From Pseudomonas synxantha (lineage in GTDB: Bacteria > Pseudomonadota > Gammaproteobacteria > Pseudomonadales > Pseudomonadaceae): 64,000 bases of DNA. This document shows, in pieces, positions 26,401 to 34,628 of this stretch. The notes beneath the pieces are model-generated. The model was not told where the DNA came from. It saw only the letters and a program-made list of their open reading frames with translations, and did no database searches. The DNA lies in the NCBI RefSeq assembly GCF_900105675.1, contig NZ_LT629786.1, forward strand, positions 6,696,001 through 6,760,000, read 5' to 3'. Position 1 is the stretch's first letter; each line of letters opens with the position of its first letter. The translations under genes and the position numbers were made by a program.

Positions 26401-28206
26401 ATGACCGACTCCAGTCCGAGCGCAAGCCCTTCGAGCTTGAAAATATACTTCCGTCTGCTCAGTTACGTTAAGCCCTATATGGGCTTGTTCGCCTTGAGTA
26501 TCCTCGGATTTCTGATTTTCGCGTCGACTCAGCCGATGCTGGGTTACATCCTCAAGTACTTTGTCGACGGCCTCTCCAACCCGGAAGCCGTGCTGTTCCC
26601 GACCGTGCCATTCCTGCGCGACCTGCAACTGCTGCAGGCCGTGCCGCTGCTGATCATCCTGATCGCGGCCTGGCAGGGCTTGGGTTCGTTCCTGGGCAAC
26701 TATCTGCTGGCCAAGGTTTCCCTTGGCCTGGTCCACGACCTGCGGGTACAGCTGTTCAATAACTTGCTGACGCTGCCCAACCGTTATTTCGATAACCACA
26801 ACTCCGGGCACCTGATTTCCCGCATCACCTTCAACGTGACCATGGTCACGGGGGCGGCGACCGATGCCATCAAGGTGGTGATCCGCGAAGGCATGACGGT
26901 GATCTTCCTGTTCGCCTCCCTGCTGTACATGAACTGGCGACTGACGCTGGTCATGATCGCGATCCTGCCGCTGATTGCCGTGATGGTCAGCACCGCCAGC
27001 AAGAAATTCCGCAAGCAGAGCAAGAAGATCCAGGTGGCCATGGGCGACGTCACCCACGTGGCCTCGGAGACCATCCAGGGCTATCGCGTGGTGCGCAGCT
27101 TCGGTGGTGAAGTCTATGAAGAAAAGCGCTTCCTCAAGGCCAGCCAGAGCAACACCAACAAGCAACTGCGCATGACCCGCACCGGGGCGATCTACACCCC
27201 GGCGCTGCAGTTGGTGATCTACTCCGCCATGGCTGTGCTGATGTTCCTGGTCCTGTACCTGCGTGGCGACGCCTCTGCCGGTGACATGGTGGCCTACATC
27301 ACCCTGGCCGGTTTGTTGCCCAAGCCGATCCGCCAACTGTCGGAGGTCAGCTCCACCATCCAGAAAGGTGTGGCGGGCGCCGAAAGCATTTTCGAACAAC
27401 TGGACGAAGACGTTGAGGTCGACCACGGCACCATCGAGCGTGACAAGGTCAGCGGTCGCCTGGAAGTGCGCAATCTGAACTTCACCTACCCTGGCACCGA
27501 ACGCCATGTGCTCAAGGACATCAGCTTCACCGCCGAGCCTGGGCAGATGATCGCCCTGGTGGGACGTTCGGGCAGCGGCAAGTCAACCCTGGCCAGCCTG
27601 ATCCCGCGTTTCTATCACCATGAAAGCGGCGAAATCCTGCTCGACGGCGTAGAGATTGAAGACTACAAGTTGCTCAACCTGCGCAAGCACATTGCCCAGG
27701 TCACCCAGCACGTGACGCTGTTCAGCGACACCGTGACCAACAACATCGCCTACGGCGACCTGGCCGGCGCGCCTCGCGCCGACGTTGAAGCGGCGGCGGC
27801 AGATGCCAACGCCAAGGACTTCATCGACCAATTGCCCAAAGGCTTCGATACCCAGGTCGGCGAGAACGGCGTGCTGTTGTCCGGCGGCCAGCGCCAGCGC
27901 CTGGCCATTGCCCGGGCACTGCTCAAGAATTCGCCGTTGTTGATTCTCGACGAGGCCACCTCGGCCCTCGACACCGAGTCCGAGCGGCATATCCAGGCGG
28001 CACTGGACAAGGTCATGCAAGGTCGCACGACCCTGGTGATCGCACACCGCCTGTCGACCATCGAGAAGGCTGACCTGATCCTGGTGATGGACGACGGGCG
28101 GATTGTCGAGCGCGGCACCCACGGCGAGTTGCTGGCGCAGAACGGTTATTACGCTCGCCTGCATGCCATGGGGCTGGATGCACCGGTAACGGCCGACATC
28201 ACCTGA
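26401..28206 (+). CDS. msbA: Lipid A export ABC transporter/permease
   Basis: A 601-residue half-transporter that flips lipid A-core across the inner membrane as a homodimer. Six membrane segments (residues about 20-310) precede the ATP-binding domain. That domain has Walker A GRSGSGKST, signature LSGGQRQR, Walker B LLILDEATSALD and switch His (VIAHRLST). The ATG chosen gives the family N-terminus MTDSSPSASPSSLKIYFRLL; an open frame extends 34 codons upstream without homology. It is divergent from the ligase gene, across a 122-base gap. Confidence 0.95.
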   Translation: MTDSSPSASPSSLKIYFRLLSYVKPYMGLFALSILGFLIFASTQPMLGYILKYFVDGLSNPEAVLFPTVPFLRDLQLLQAVPLLIILIAAWQGLGSFLGNYLLAKVSLGLVHDLRVQLFNNLLTLPNRYFDNHNSGHLISRITFNVTMVTGAATDAIKVVIREGMTVIFLFASLLYMNWRLTLVMIAILPLIAVMVSTASKKFRKQSKKIQVAMGDVTHVASETIQGYRVVRSFGGEVYEEKRFLKASQSNTNKQLRMTRTGAIYTPALQLVIYSAMAVLMFLVLYLRGDASAGDMVAYITLAGLLPKPIRQLSEVSSTIQKGVAGAESIFEQLDEDVEVDHGTIERDKVSGRLEVRNLNFTYPGTERHVLKDISFTAEPGQMIALVGRSGSGKSTLASLIPRFYHHESGEILLDGVEIEDYKLLNLRKHIAQVTQHVTLFSDTVTNNIAYGDLAGAPRADVEAAAADANAKDFIDQLPKGFDTQVGENGVLLSGGQRQRLAIARALLKNSPLLILDEATSALDTESERHIQAALDKVMQGRTTLVIAHRLSTIEKADLILVMDDGRIVERGTHGELLAQNGYYARLHAMGLDAPVTADIT

Positions 28207-28230
28207 TCCAACAGCTACACACAGAGCTAC

Positions 28231-28695
28231 TGTGGGAGGGGGGCTTGCCCCCGATGGCGGCCTGACAGCCGACCAGAATGTTGGATCGGACCGAGTACAT
28301 ATCCGTTATTTAGATTACGGCCACTATTGGTTCCGCTTTTACAGCGGGTCACTTTTGAAAAGAGCCCAAAAGTAACCAAAAGGCTCTTGCCCCCCCACTC
28401 GGCACCTCGCCCAGGCTCGGTGTGCCCGTAATCCGCCAGGGATTTGGGGGGCCGCCGCCACGCGCCATCCATGGCGCGGGGCGGCTAAACCGGCATCCCT
28501 GCCGGTTTACCCCCCAAATCCCTGTCGAATTCCGGCCAGCGTGGTTTAACGGGGCGCCTAAAATCAAAAGCAGAGCAAGAGCAAGAGCAAGTCAGCACGG
28601 TCAGTTGTGTAGATACCTATGCCCCGATTGCGGTGGATCAGCCGGCAGTGTGCAAGCTGATACACCGCCATCGGGGGCAGGCCCCCTCCCACATT
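28231..28695. repeat. Composite REP-bounded repeat element, copy 2 (most complete)
   Basis: Fills most of the 567-base msbA-hldE gap, which holds no credible gene. It is bounded by REP halves TGTGGGAGGGGGGC (28231) and its inverse (28664-28695). The inside carries hairpin CCGCT/AGCGG (28333-28347) and hairpin AGAGCC/GGCTCT with a 15-base loop (28361-28387). A 13-bp outer stem (28439-28451 with 28510-28522) encloses two perfect hairpins (28461-28478 and 28487-28508). A conserved 27-base block lies at 28533-28559, and a tail GTTGTGTAGATACC at 28604-28617. Confidence 0.85.
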
Positions 28696-28773
28696 TGGCC
28701 AGCAGTGGGCGCAAGCGACCGCAAACCCTGTGCTAATATCGCGCCCCTGTTCATTTTGTATGTGGGTTGCTCC

Positions 28774-30201
28774 ATGAAGTTGTCCATGCCGCGATTCAAT
28801 CAAGCCGCTGTCTTGGTGGTCGGCGATGTCATGCTCGACCGTTACTGGCATGGCGGTACCTCACGGATTTCCCCTGAGGCGCCGGTGCCGGTCGTCAAGG
28901 TCGAGCAAATCGAAGACCGCCCAGGTGGCGCTGCCAACGTCGCCCTCAATATTGCCGCCCTCGGCGCCCCGGCCTCCCTGGTAGGGGTGACTGGCGACGA
29001 CGAAGCTGCCGACAGCCTGGCCAACAGCTTGCAGGGTGCCGGCGTGCGTGCGCTGTTCCAGCGCATCGCCCATCAGCCGACTATCGTCAAGCTGCGGGTC
29101 ATGAGCCGTCACCAGCAATTGCTGCGTATCGATTTCGAAGAACCCTTCGCCACCGACGCACTGGCCCTCAGCGACCAGGTCGATGCGTGGCTTGAAGGTG
29201 TCAAGGTGCTGGTGTTGTCCGACTACGGCAAAGGCGCCTTGCAGAATCACCAGGTGTTGATCCAGGCCGCCAAGGCCCGCAACATTCCGGTGCTGGCCGA
29301 CCCCAAGGGCAAGGACTTCTCGATTTATCGAGGCGCGAGCCTGCTGACGCCAAACCTCAGCGAGTTCGAGACCATCGTCGGCGGTTGCGTCGATGAGCAC
29401 GAGCTGGTGAGCAAGGGCGCCGCTCTGATGGCTGAACTCGACCTGGGCGCCTTGCTGGTGACCCGTGGCGAGCACGGCATGACCCTGCTGCGACCTGACC
29501 ATCCGGCCATGCACCTGCCGGCGCGGGCCCGTGAAGTGTTCGACGTTACCGGTGCCGGTGACACCGTGATTTCCACCCTGGCGGCGTCTATCGCGGCCGG
29601 TGAAGAGTTGCCCCACGCCGTGGCCTTGGCCAACCTGGCGGCGGGTATTGTGGTGGGCAAGCTGGGTACCGCCGCCATCAGCGCGCCGGAATTGCGCCGT
29701 GCGATCCAACGCTCCGAAGGCTCGGAGCGCGGCGTGCTGGGCCTGGAGCAATTGCTGCTGGCGATTGACGATGCCCGCGCCCACAACGAGAGCATAGTCT
29801 TCACCAACGGCTGCTTTGACATCCTGCACGCCGGGCATGTGACTTACCTGGAGCAGGCGAGTGCCCAAGGCGATCGCCTGATCGTCGCGGTCAACGACGA
29901 TGCGTCGGTCAGCCGCCTGAAAGGCCCGGGCCGTCCGATCAACAGTGTCGACCGACGCATGGCGGTGCTGGCGGGGTTGGGCGCGGTGGACTGGGTGATC
30001 AGCTTCTCCGAAGATACCCCGGAGAACCTGCTGGCCCAGGTCAAGCCCGACGTGCTGGTCAAGGGCGGTGACTATACCGTCGATAAGGTGGTCGGTGCGG
30101 ATATCGTGAGTGCCTATGGCGGCACGGTCAAAGTGCTGGGGCTGGTTGAAAACAGCTCCACCACCGCAATCGTCGAAAAAATCCGCAACAACAACGAGTA
30201 A
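28774..30201 (+). CDS. hldE: Bifunctional heptose-7-phosphate kinase/heptose-1-phosphate adenylyltransferase
   Basis: Makes ADP-heptose precursor for waaC and waaF. The protein is 475 residues long. The N-terminal ribokinase-type domain (residues 1-330) carries GGAANVA and the catalytic DVTGAGDTV. The C-terminal nucleotidyltransferase domain carries FTNGCFDILHAGHV (HxGH). The ATG chosen begins MKLSMPRFNQAAVLVVGDVM. The frame is open 47 codons further upstream, through the repeat, and that part is not coding. It follows msbA as in PAO1. Confidence 0.96.
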   Translation: MKLSMPRFNQAAVLVVGDVMLDRYWHGGTSRISPEAPVPVVKVEQIEDRPGGAANVALNIAALGAPASLVGVTGDDEAADSLANSLQGAGVRALFQRIAHQPTIVKLRVMSRHQQLLRIDFEEPFATDALALSDQVDAWLEGVKVLVLSDYGKGALQNHQVLIQAAKARNIPVLADPKGKDFSIYRGASLLTPNLSEFETIVGGCVDEHELVSKGAALMAELDLGALLVTRGEHGMTLLRPDHPAMHLPARAREVFDVTGAGDTVISTLAASIAAGEELPHAVALANLAAGIVVGKLGTAAISAPELRRAIQRSEGSERGVLGLEQLLLAIDDARAHNESIVFTNGCFDILHAGHVTYLEQASAQGDRLIVAVNDDASVSRLKGPGRPINSVDRRMAVLAGLGAVDWVISFSEDTPENLLAQVKPDVLVKGGDYTVDKVVGADIVSAYGGTVKVLGLVENSSTTAIVEKIRNNNE

Positions 30202-30234
30202 CCTCTGTGACGACTGGGGCGAGCCTGCTCGCCT

Positions 30235-31194
30235 CTAGCTCTTCTTCGGCACGATCTTGCGCAGCATCTGCCGCGCCTTGCCGGTCAGACGCTTGAGTTT
30301 CGAGTCCTTTTCCGGTTCTGCCAGGCCCTGCTGTCTTAGCCAATCCTTCCAGCGAATCCGCTCATCGCGCACCAGCCAGCCTTCCTGCCGGGCGAAGCTT
30401 TCCGCCAGGTACAAACCGCGTGTGCTGGCCGGGTACAGCTGGTCTTTCTTTACGGTGTACAACTCGGCGAGCGGCTCGCCGTCTTTCAATGGCATCAGGT
30501 ATAGGTCCGGGCGCTGGCGGTCCAGGCGCGCCACCAGTTGGTCGCCTTCGAGGCGTTCATCCACATGGAACAAGCTGAGGGACTTGGCTTCCTTCGGCAC
30601 TTCCAGGCGCAGGTCATAAATCAACTGCAGTGACGCCGTCGGCAGGTGCACGTAGGCCCGCGGGCGCTCGATCAATTGAGTGGTGGCGCAGCGTACCGGG
30701 CGAGCGGCGCCGGACAAGGGACTCAGGCGAAACGGCAGGGCTTCGCGGTAATGCAGGGCGGCGGAGTAGGGCGCCGGCAGCCAAGTGTCGTTGAAACGTC
30801 CGCCGAGCCAGCCTTCCGGAGTTTCGAGCAAGCATTCCTCGGCAATTTCCTGGATGGCGGTGTGCAGCGGCAGGTTCAGTTCATGGGCCGGGACGTAGCC
30901 GGAGATCAACTTGAGCACCACATCGCCGCGGTCCTGGCGGCGTTGGCGCACCAGCACCCAGTAATCCTTGTTCTGCCAGTGCAGGGTCAGGCGTACCGAA
31001 ACGCCGAGGTTCGCCAGTTCGAGGGCGAAGCGCTCGGCGTCCGGAACCTCTACCGGCTTGCGCCGTTGCAGGGTCTGGGCAAAATTGAGCGGCATGCCGA
31101 CGCTCTGGTAGCTCAGGCCCTCGGGGGTGGCTTCGACGTGCAGCGGCAGTGTCTTGAAGTTACTCGGGTTTTTTCGAATCAGCGTTCGCGGCAT
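30235..31194 (-). CDS. Unrecognised conserved Pseudomonas protein, Nudix-like motif
   Basis: A 319-residue cytoplasmic protein in the position of PAO1 PA4993. I do not recognise a function; family members carry an uninformative transporter name that the sequence does not support, with no Walker motifs and no membrane segments. Residues about 99-122 look like a decayed Nudix box (G-x5-E-x9-QEIAEECLL; canonical G-x5-E-x7-REUxEExGU). The C-terminus is very basic (KRLTGKARQMLRKIVPKKS). The start is fixed by AAGGAG. It is convergent with hldE and lies 41 bases after the aldo/keto reductase gene. Confidence 0.75.
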   Translation of the reverse strand: MPRTLIRKNPSNFKTLPLHVEATPEGLSYQSVGMPLNFAQTLQRRKPVEVPDAERFALELANLGVSVRLTLHWQNKDYWVLVRQRRQDRGDVVLKLISGYVPAHELNLPLHTAIQEIAEECLLETPEGWLGGRFNDTWLPAPYSAALHYREALPFRLSPLSGAARPVRCATTQLIERPRAYVHLPTASLQLIYDLRLEVPKEAKSLSLFHVDERLEGDQLVARLDRQRPDLYLMPLKDGEPLAELYTVKKDQLYPASTRGLYLAESFARQEGWLVRDERIRWKDWLRQQGLAEPEKDSKLKRLTGKARQMLRKIVPKKS

Positions 31195-31235
31195 GTCGGC
31201 TCCTTCTTGCGACGGGGTCGGCCGCGTCGGCGGCA

Positions 31236-32048
31236 TCAGAGTTGACGGATGACCCGGGCAGCGGTCGCCGCGTTATGGGCCAGGTGCAGCGGATTAATGG
31301 TCCCGACAATAGCACTGGCGACGCCCGTTTGCGCAAACAACAGCTTGAAACTGGCATCAATTGGATCCACTCCTGGCTCCAGGCACACGTGGCCGCTGGC
31401 CAGGGCCTTTTTCACCAGGATGCCTTTGCCATGGGCTGCTGCATAATCGATCACGGCTTTTTCGGCCTGCTCGTTGAGGTTGTAGGTGACCATCGCGCAA
31501 TCACCCTGTTCCAACGCTTTTACGCCGCCTTCGACGGTCTTGCCGGAAAAACCGAAAGCGCGAATCTTGCCGTCTTTTTTCAGTTCTGCCAGGGTCTGGT
31601 AAACCTCGCAATCGTTGAGGATATGCAAGTCGTTGCCATCGGAATGCACCAGCACCAGGTCGATAAAATCCGTTTCAAGGCGTTTCAGGCTGCGTTCAAT
31701 CGACATCCGCGTATGGTCCGCGCTGAAATCGTGCCGGGACACGCCATTGGCAAATTCTTCGCCGACCTTGCTGACGATTACCCAGTCCTTGCGTTGCCCG
31801 CGCAATAACGGGCCCAGGCGCTCTTCGCTCATGCCGTAGGCCGGTGCGGTGTCGATCAGGTTGATGCCCAGCGAGCGGGCCAGGAGCAGTAGCCTGCGTG
31901 CCGCTTCGTCGCTGGGGATTTGAAAGCCGCTGGGGTATTTCACCCCCTGGTCGCGGCCCAGCTTGACGGTACCCAGGCCCAGTGGCGACACCCGCAGGCC
32001 GGTGTTGCCCAAGGGCCGATGAAAGTCGTGCAGGGTTAGCAGGCTCAT
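31236..32048 (-). CDS. Aldo/keto reductase
   Basis: A 270-residue NADPH-dependent oxidoreductase of the AKR fold. Visible signatures are GLGTVKLG at the N-terminus, the catalytic Asp/Tyr pair in LIDTAPAYG, the catalytic Lys in VIVSKVG and His in LVLVHSD. The start is fixed by an ATGA overlap with the upstream FAD oxidoreductase, so the two genes are coupled. PAO1 PA4992 is the equivalent. Physiological substrate unknown. Confidence 0.9.
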   Translation of the reverse strand: MSLLTLHDFHRPLGNTGLRVSPLGLGTVKLGRDQGVKYPSGFQIPSDEAARRLLLLARSLGINLIDTAPAYGMSEERLGPLLRGQRKDWVIVSKVGEEFANGVSRHDFSADHTRMSIERSLKRLETDFIDLVLVHSDGNDLHILNDCEVYQTLAELKKDGKIRAFGFSGKTVEGGVKALEQGDCAMVTYNLNEQAEKAVIDYAAAHGKGILVKKALASGHVCLEPGVDPIDASFKLLFAQTGVASAIVGTINPLHLAHNAATAARVIRQL

Positions 32049-33220
32049 GGCAACAGTTGCTCCCAGGCAGGTTGGCCGATAGTCGGTTTTGGCAGGTCGG
32101 GCAGCGGCGCGCTGGCGCCAGGGCGGATGCCGTCGCGTTCCAGGGCGTGCAGGACCCGGTCGGCGAAGTCCGGTGCCAGGGCCAGCTTGGTCGGCCAACC
32201 AACCAGCAGGCGGCCTTCTTCGGCGAGGAAGGCGTTATCGGGGCGGGTCAGCCCCGATTGCAGCGGTTCGGCGCGATCCACCCGCAGGGTTGCCCACTGG
32301 GTCTGGCTCATGTCGATCCAGGGCAGCAATTGCGCCAGCTCTTTCTGTGCGGTGGTGATCTGTTCCTCTGGTGTGCGTGCCACGCCATCAGCCTCGGCGA
32401 TATCGCCGCCCATGTACCACACCCAGTTGCCGTCGGCAGCCGGGTGGGTGGTCACGGTGATGCGCGGCTTGGTGCCGCCGCCCAGGCAATGGGCATACAG
32501 GGGTTTAAGGCCCGGACCTTTGGCGATGATCATATGCAGCGGGCGTTTTTGCATGGCCGGCTGGCTCAGGCCCAGGGCCGCGAGCACATCGGCGGTTCCA
32601 CCGCCGGCACTCAATACGATGCGTTGGGCACGGATCTCGCGGCCGTCGACCTTCAAGCCCACCAAGGTGCCGTCCTCGAGCAGGGGCTCGATGTGCTGGC
32701 CGGCAAGCAAGCCGTCACCCGCCAGTTGCGCCAGGCGGTCAATCAGACTCGGTACGTCCACCACCAACTCCGCCAGGCGATAGACCTTGCCCTTGAAACG
32801 GCGGTCTTGCAGGGCCGCGGGCAACTCGTCGCCCTTGACCTGATCGACGCGCCCGCGCACGGCCTTGCTGGCGAAGAAGCTGGTGAGGTTGCCAGCGAGG
32901 GTACCCGGTGACCACAGGTAATGGGCTTGGGACAGTACGCGTACGCCGGATAGGTCCAGCTCACCGTCGCCTGTCAAGGCTTCACGCCAGCGGCGCGGCA
33001 TGTCGGCAATGGCTTCGGAGGCGCCGGTGAGGGCGCCGTGCAGGGCGTATTTCGCACCGCCGTGGATGATGCCCTGGGACTTCACGCTTTGCCCGCCACC
33101 CAGGGTGGCGCTTTCCACTACTACCGTGGAAAACCCCTGGCGGCGCAGGCGTGCGTTAAGCCAGAGGCCGGCAACCCCGGCGCCGACAATCAGAACGTCG
33201 GTGGAAATAACGGATGGCAT
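32045..33220 (-). CDS. FAD-dependent oxidoreductase (DadA/GlpD-like)
   Basis: A 391-residue flavoprotein. The N-terminal dinucleotide-binding motif reads VLIVGAGVAGLWLNARLR; VLSAGGGTADVLAALG and a C-terminal VGWPTKLALAPDF block complete a DAO-type fold. The ATG at 33220 is chosen for the GAGG six bases upstream. It is coupled to the aldo/keto reductase by ATGA. PAO1 PA4991 is the equivalent. Substrate not readable. Confidence 0.88.
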   Translation of the reverse strand: MPSVISTDVLIVGAGVAGLWLNARLRRQGFSTVVVESATLGGGQSVKSQGIIHGGAKYALHGALTGASEAIADMPRRWREALTGDGELDLSGVRVLSQAHYLWSPGTLAGNLTSFFASKAVRGRVDQVKGDELPAALQDRRFKGKVYRLAELVVDVPSLIDRLAQLAGDGLLAGQHIEPLLEDGTLVGLKVDGREIRAQRIVLSAGGGTADVLAALGLSQPAMQKRPLHMIIAKGPGLKPLYAHCLGGGTKPRITVTTHPAADGNWVWYMGGDIAEADGVARTPEEQITTAQKELAQLLPWIDMSQTQWATLRVDRAEPLQSGLTRPDNAFLAEEGRLLVGWPTKLALAPDFADRVLHALERDGIRPGASAPLPDLPKPTIGQPAWEQLLP

Positions 33221-33275
33221 CGGCAACCTCAGTGTTCAAGACAAGAGGCGCAGTATACAGGCTGTTGAGTGACGG

Positions 33276-33611
33276 TCAGTGCCCGACGGTTTTCGAGAAC
33301 AACTGGATCACCACCACGCCCAGTACAATCAGGCCCATTCCCAGCATCGCCGGAACATCCAACTTCTGCCCATAGATGAACAACGCTGCGACACTGACCA
33401 TCACGATCCCCAGCCCCGCCCAGACCGCATAGGCCACGCCCACCGGCACGGTGCGCACCACCAGGGTGAGCATCCAGAACGCGACGCCATAGCCCACAAT
33501 CATCAACAACAACGGGATCGGTGTGCTCAAGCCCTTGACGGCTTTCATGGAGACGGTCGCGACCACTTCCGAGCAAATGGCAATGGCCAGGTAAATATAG
33601 GCGGCATTCAT
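33276..33611 (-). CDS. SMR-family multidrug efflux pump (EmrE-like)
   Basis: A 111-residue inner-membrane protein with four transmembrane helices, the standard SMR length. The essential membrane-embedded carboxylate is Glu15 (AICSEVVATVSMKA), and the WAGLG motif in helix 3 favours the EmrE/Qac branch over guanidinium exporters. It works as a dimer exchanging protons for cationic drugs. PAO1 PA4990 is the equivalent. It is divergent from the LysR gene, which might control it. Confidence 0.9.
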   Translation of the reverse strand: MNAAYIYLAIAICSEVVATVSMKAVKGLSTPIPLLLMIVGYGVAFWMLTLVVRTVPVGVAYAVWAGLGIVMVSVAALFIYGQKLDVPAMLGMGLIVLGVVVIQLFSKTVGH

Positions 33612-33714
33612 GGGGAAACCCTCGGTGTGTTAGGTACTCGATAAGGTCGGCATTCTAGTCGTTTGCCAGATGCGGTAAAGTCATTACCTATCTGGATTGG
33701 AGATGGGTTGAGTC

Positions 33715-34605
33715 ATGAGCGTGCAATGGAACCTGGAACAGATGCGCCTGTTTGTCAGCGTCGCCGAACGGCGTTCGTTTTCGGCCGTCGCCCGCGATCA
33801 GCGCAAGGCCCAGTCGGCGATCAGCAATGGTATTGCGCTGCTGGAAGCGGACTTGGGCGTGAGCCTGTTTGAGCGTAGCAGCGGCCGCCAGCCGAGTTTG
33901 ACCGAGGCCGGCGCCGTATTGCTGGAGGAAGCGCGCGAAGTGCTGCGCCAGTGTGAGCGGCTCAACGGCCGGGCGCTGTCCTTGACCCGCGGCGAGGAAG
34001 CCTGCCTGCGCCTGGCCCAGGATGAGGCGATGTTGTTCCAGCCGGTGCTCGATAGCCTCGAGGCACTGGCGGTGCACTACCCGCTGCTGGAAGTGCAGCT
34101 CTCCAGCGCCGCCCAGGGCGACGTGGCGCGCAAGCTGGTGGAGCGCAAAGCGGACTTGGGGCTGTTGTTCTACCACGATCAGATCCCCGAGGCCCTGGAG
34201 CGACGGGTGGTGGGCAGTGTGGAAATGGTCACGGTATGCGGGGTCAATCATCCGCTGGCCAAGGAAAAGTACGTGACGTGCCAGCACTTGGCTCAGTTTC
34301 GGCAGTTGCTGATGTCGACCCAGACCAGCGTCTACCCCGGCAGCGAGGCGGCCAGCCCGTTGGTGTGGCGCGCCGACAGTTTCTACGTACTCGCCGAATG
34401 GCTGATGAGTGGCCTGGGCTGGGCCTGGCTGCCTCGGCATATCGTGCAGTACCCAACCTATCAACAACAGATGGTCGAGTTGGCCAGCGAATGGACGCCG
34501 CCGGCGTTGGTGGTGGAGTTGGTGTGGCGCCGCGATGAACACCTTGGACCCGCCGCTCGCTTCCTGGCCAAACGTTTTGCCGAGTGCTTGCAGGCGATCG
34601 ACTGA
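33715..34605 (+). CDS. LysR-family transcriptional regulator
   Basis: A 296-residue LTTR. The N-terminal winged helix-turn-helix covers residues 7-65 (FVSVAERRSFSAVARDQ, SAISNGIALLEADLG, LFERSS, LTEAG). A two-lobe effector domain follows. It is divergent from the SMR pump across a 103-base gap, the classical arrangement for a LysR and its target. Effector unknown. Confidence 0.88.
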   Translation: MSVQWNLEQMRLFVSVAERRSFSAVARDQRKAQSAISNGIALLEADLGVSLFERSSGRQPSLTEAGAVLLEEAREVLRQCERLNGRALSLTRGEEACLRLAQDEAMLFQPVLDSLEALAVHYPLLEVQLSSAAQGDVARKLVERKADLGLLFYHDQIPEALERRVVGSVEMVTVCGVNHPLAKEKYVTCQHLAQFRQLLMSTQTSVYPGSEAASPLVWRADSFYVLAEWLMSGLGWAWLPRHIVQYPTYQQQMVELASEWTPPALVVELVWRRDEHLGPAARFLAKRFAECLQAID

Positions 34606-34628
34606 AAAAGCCGATAAACTCCGCCGCC

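Noticed and set aside
28227..28567. Small minus-strand frames (81 and 72 codons) in the msbA-hldE gap
   Set aside because: They lie wholly within the folded repeat; the reading frames follow from its GC-rich palindromes. Similar frames recur in the other copies and are often mis-annotated as genes.
28571..28591. Short tandem repeat of AGCAAG units near the end of copy 2
   Set aside because: About three six-base units only; likely slippage, not a CRISPR or functional array.
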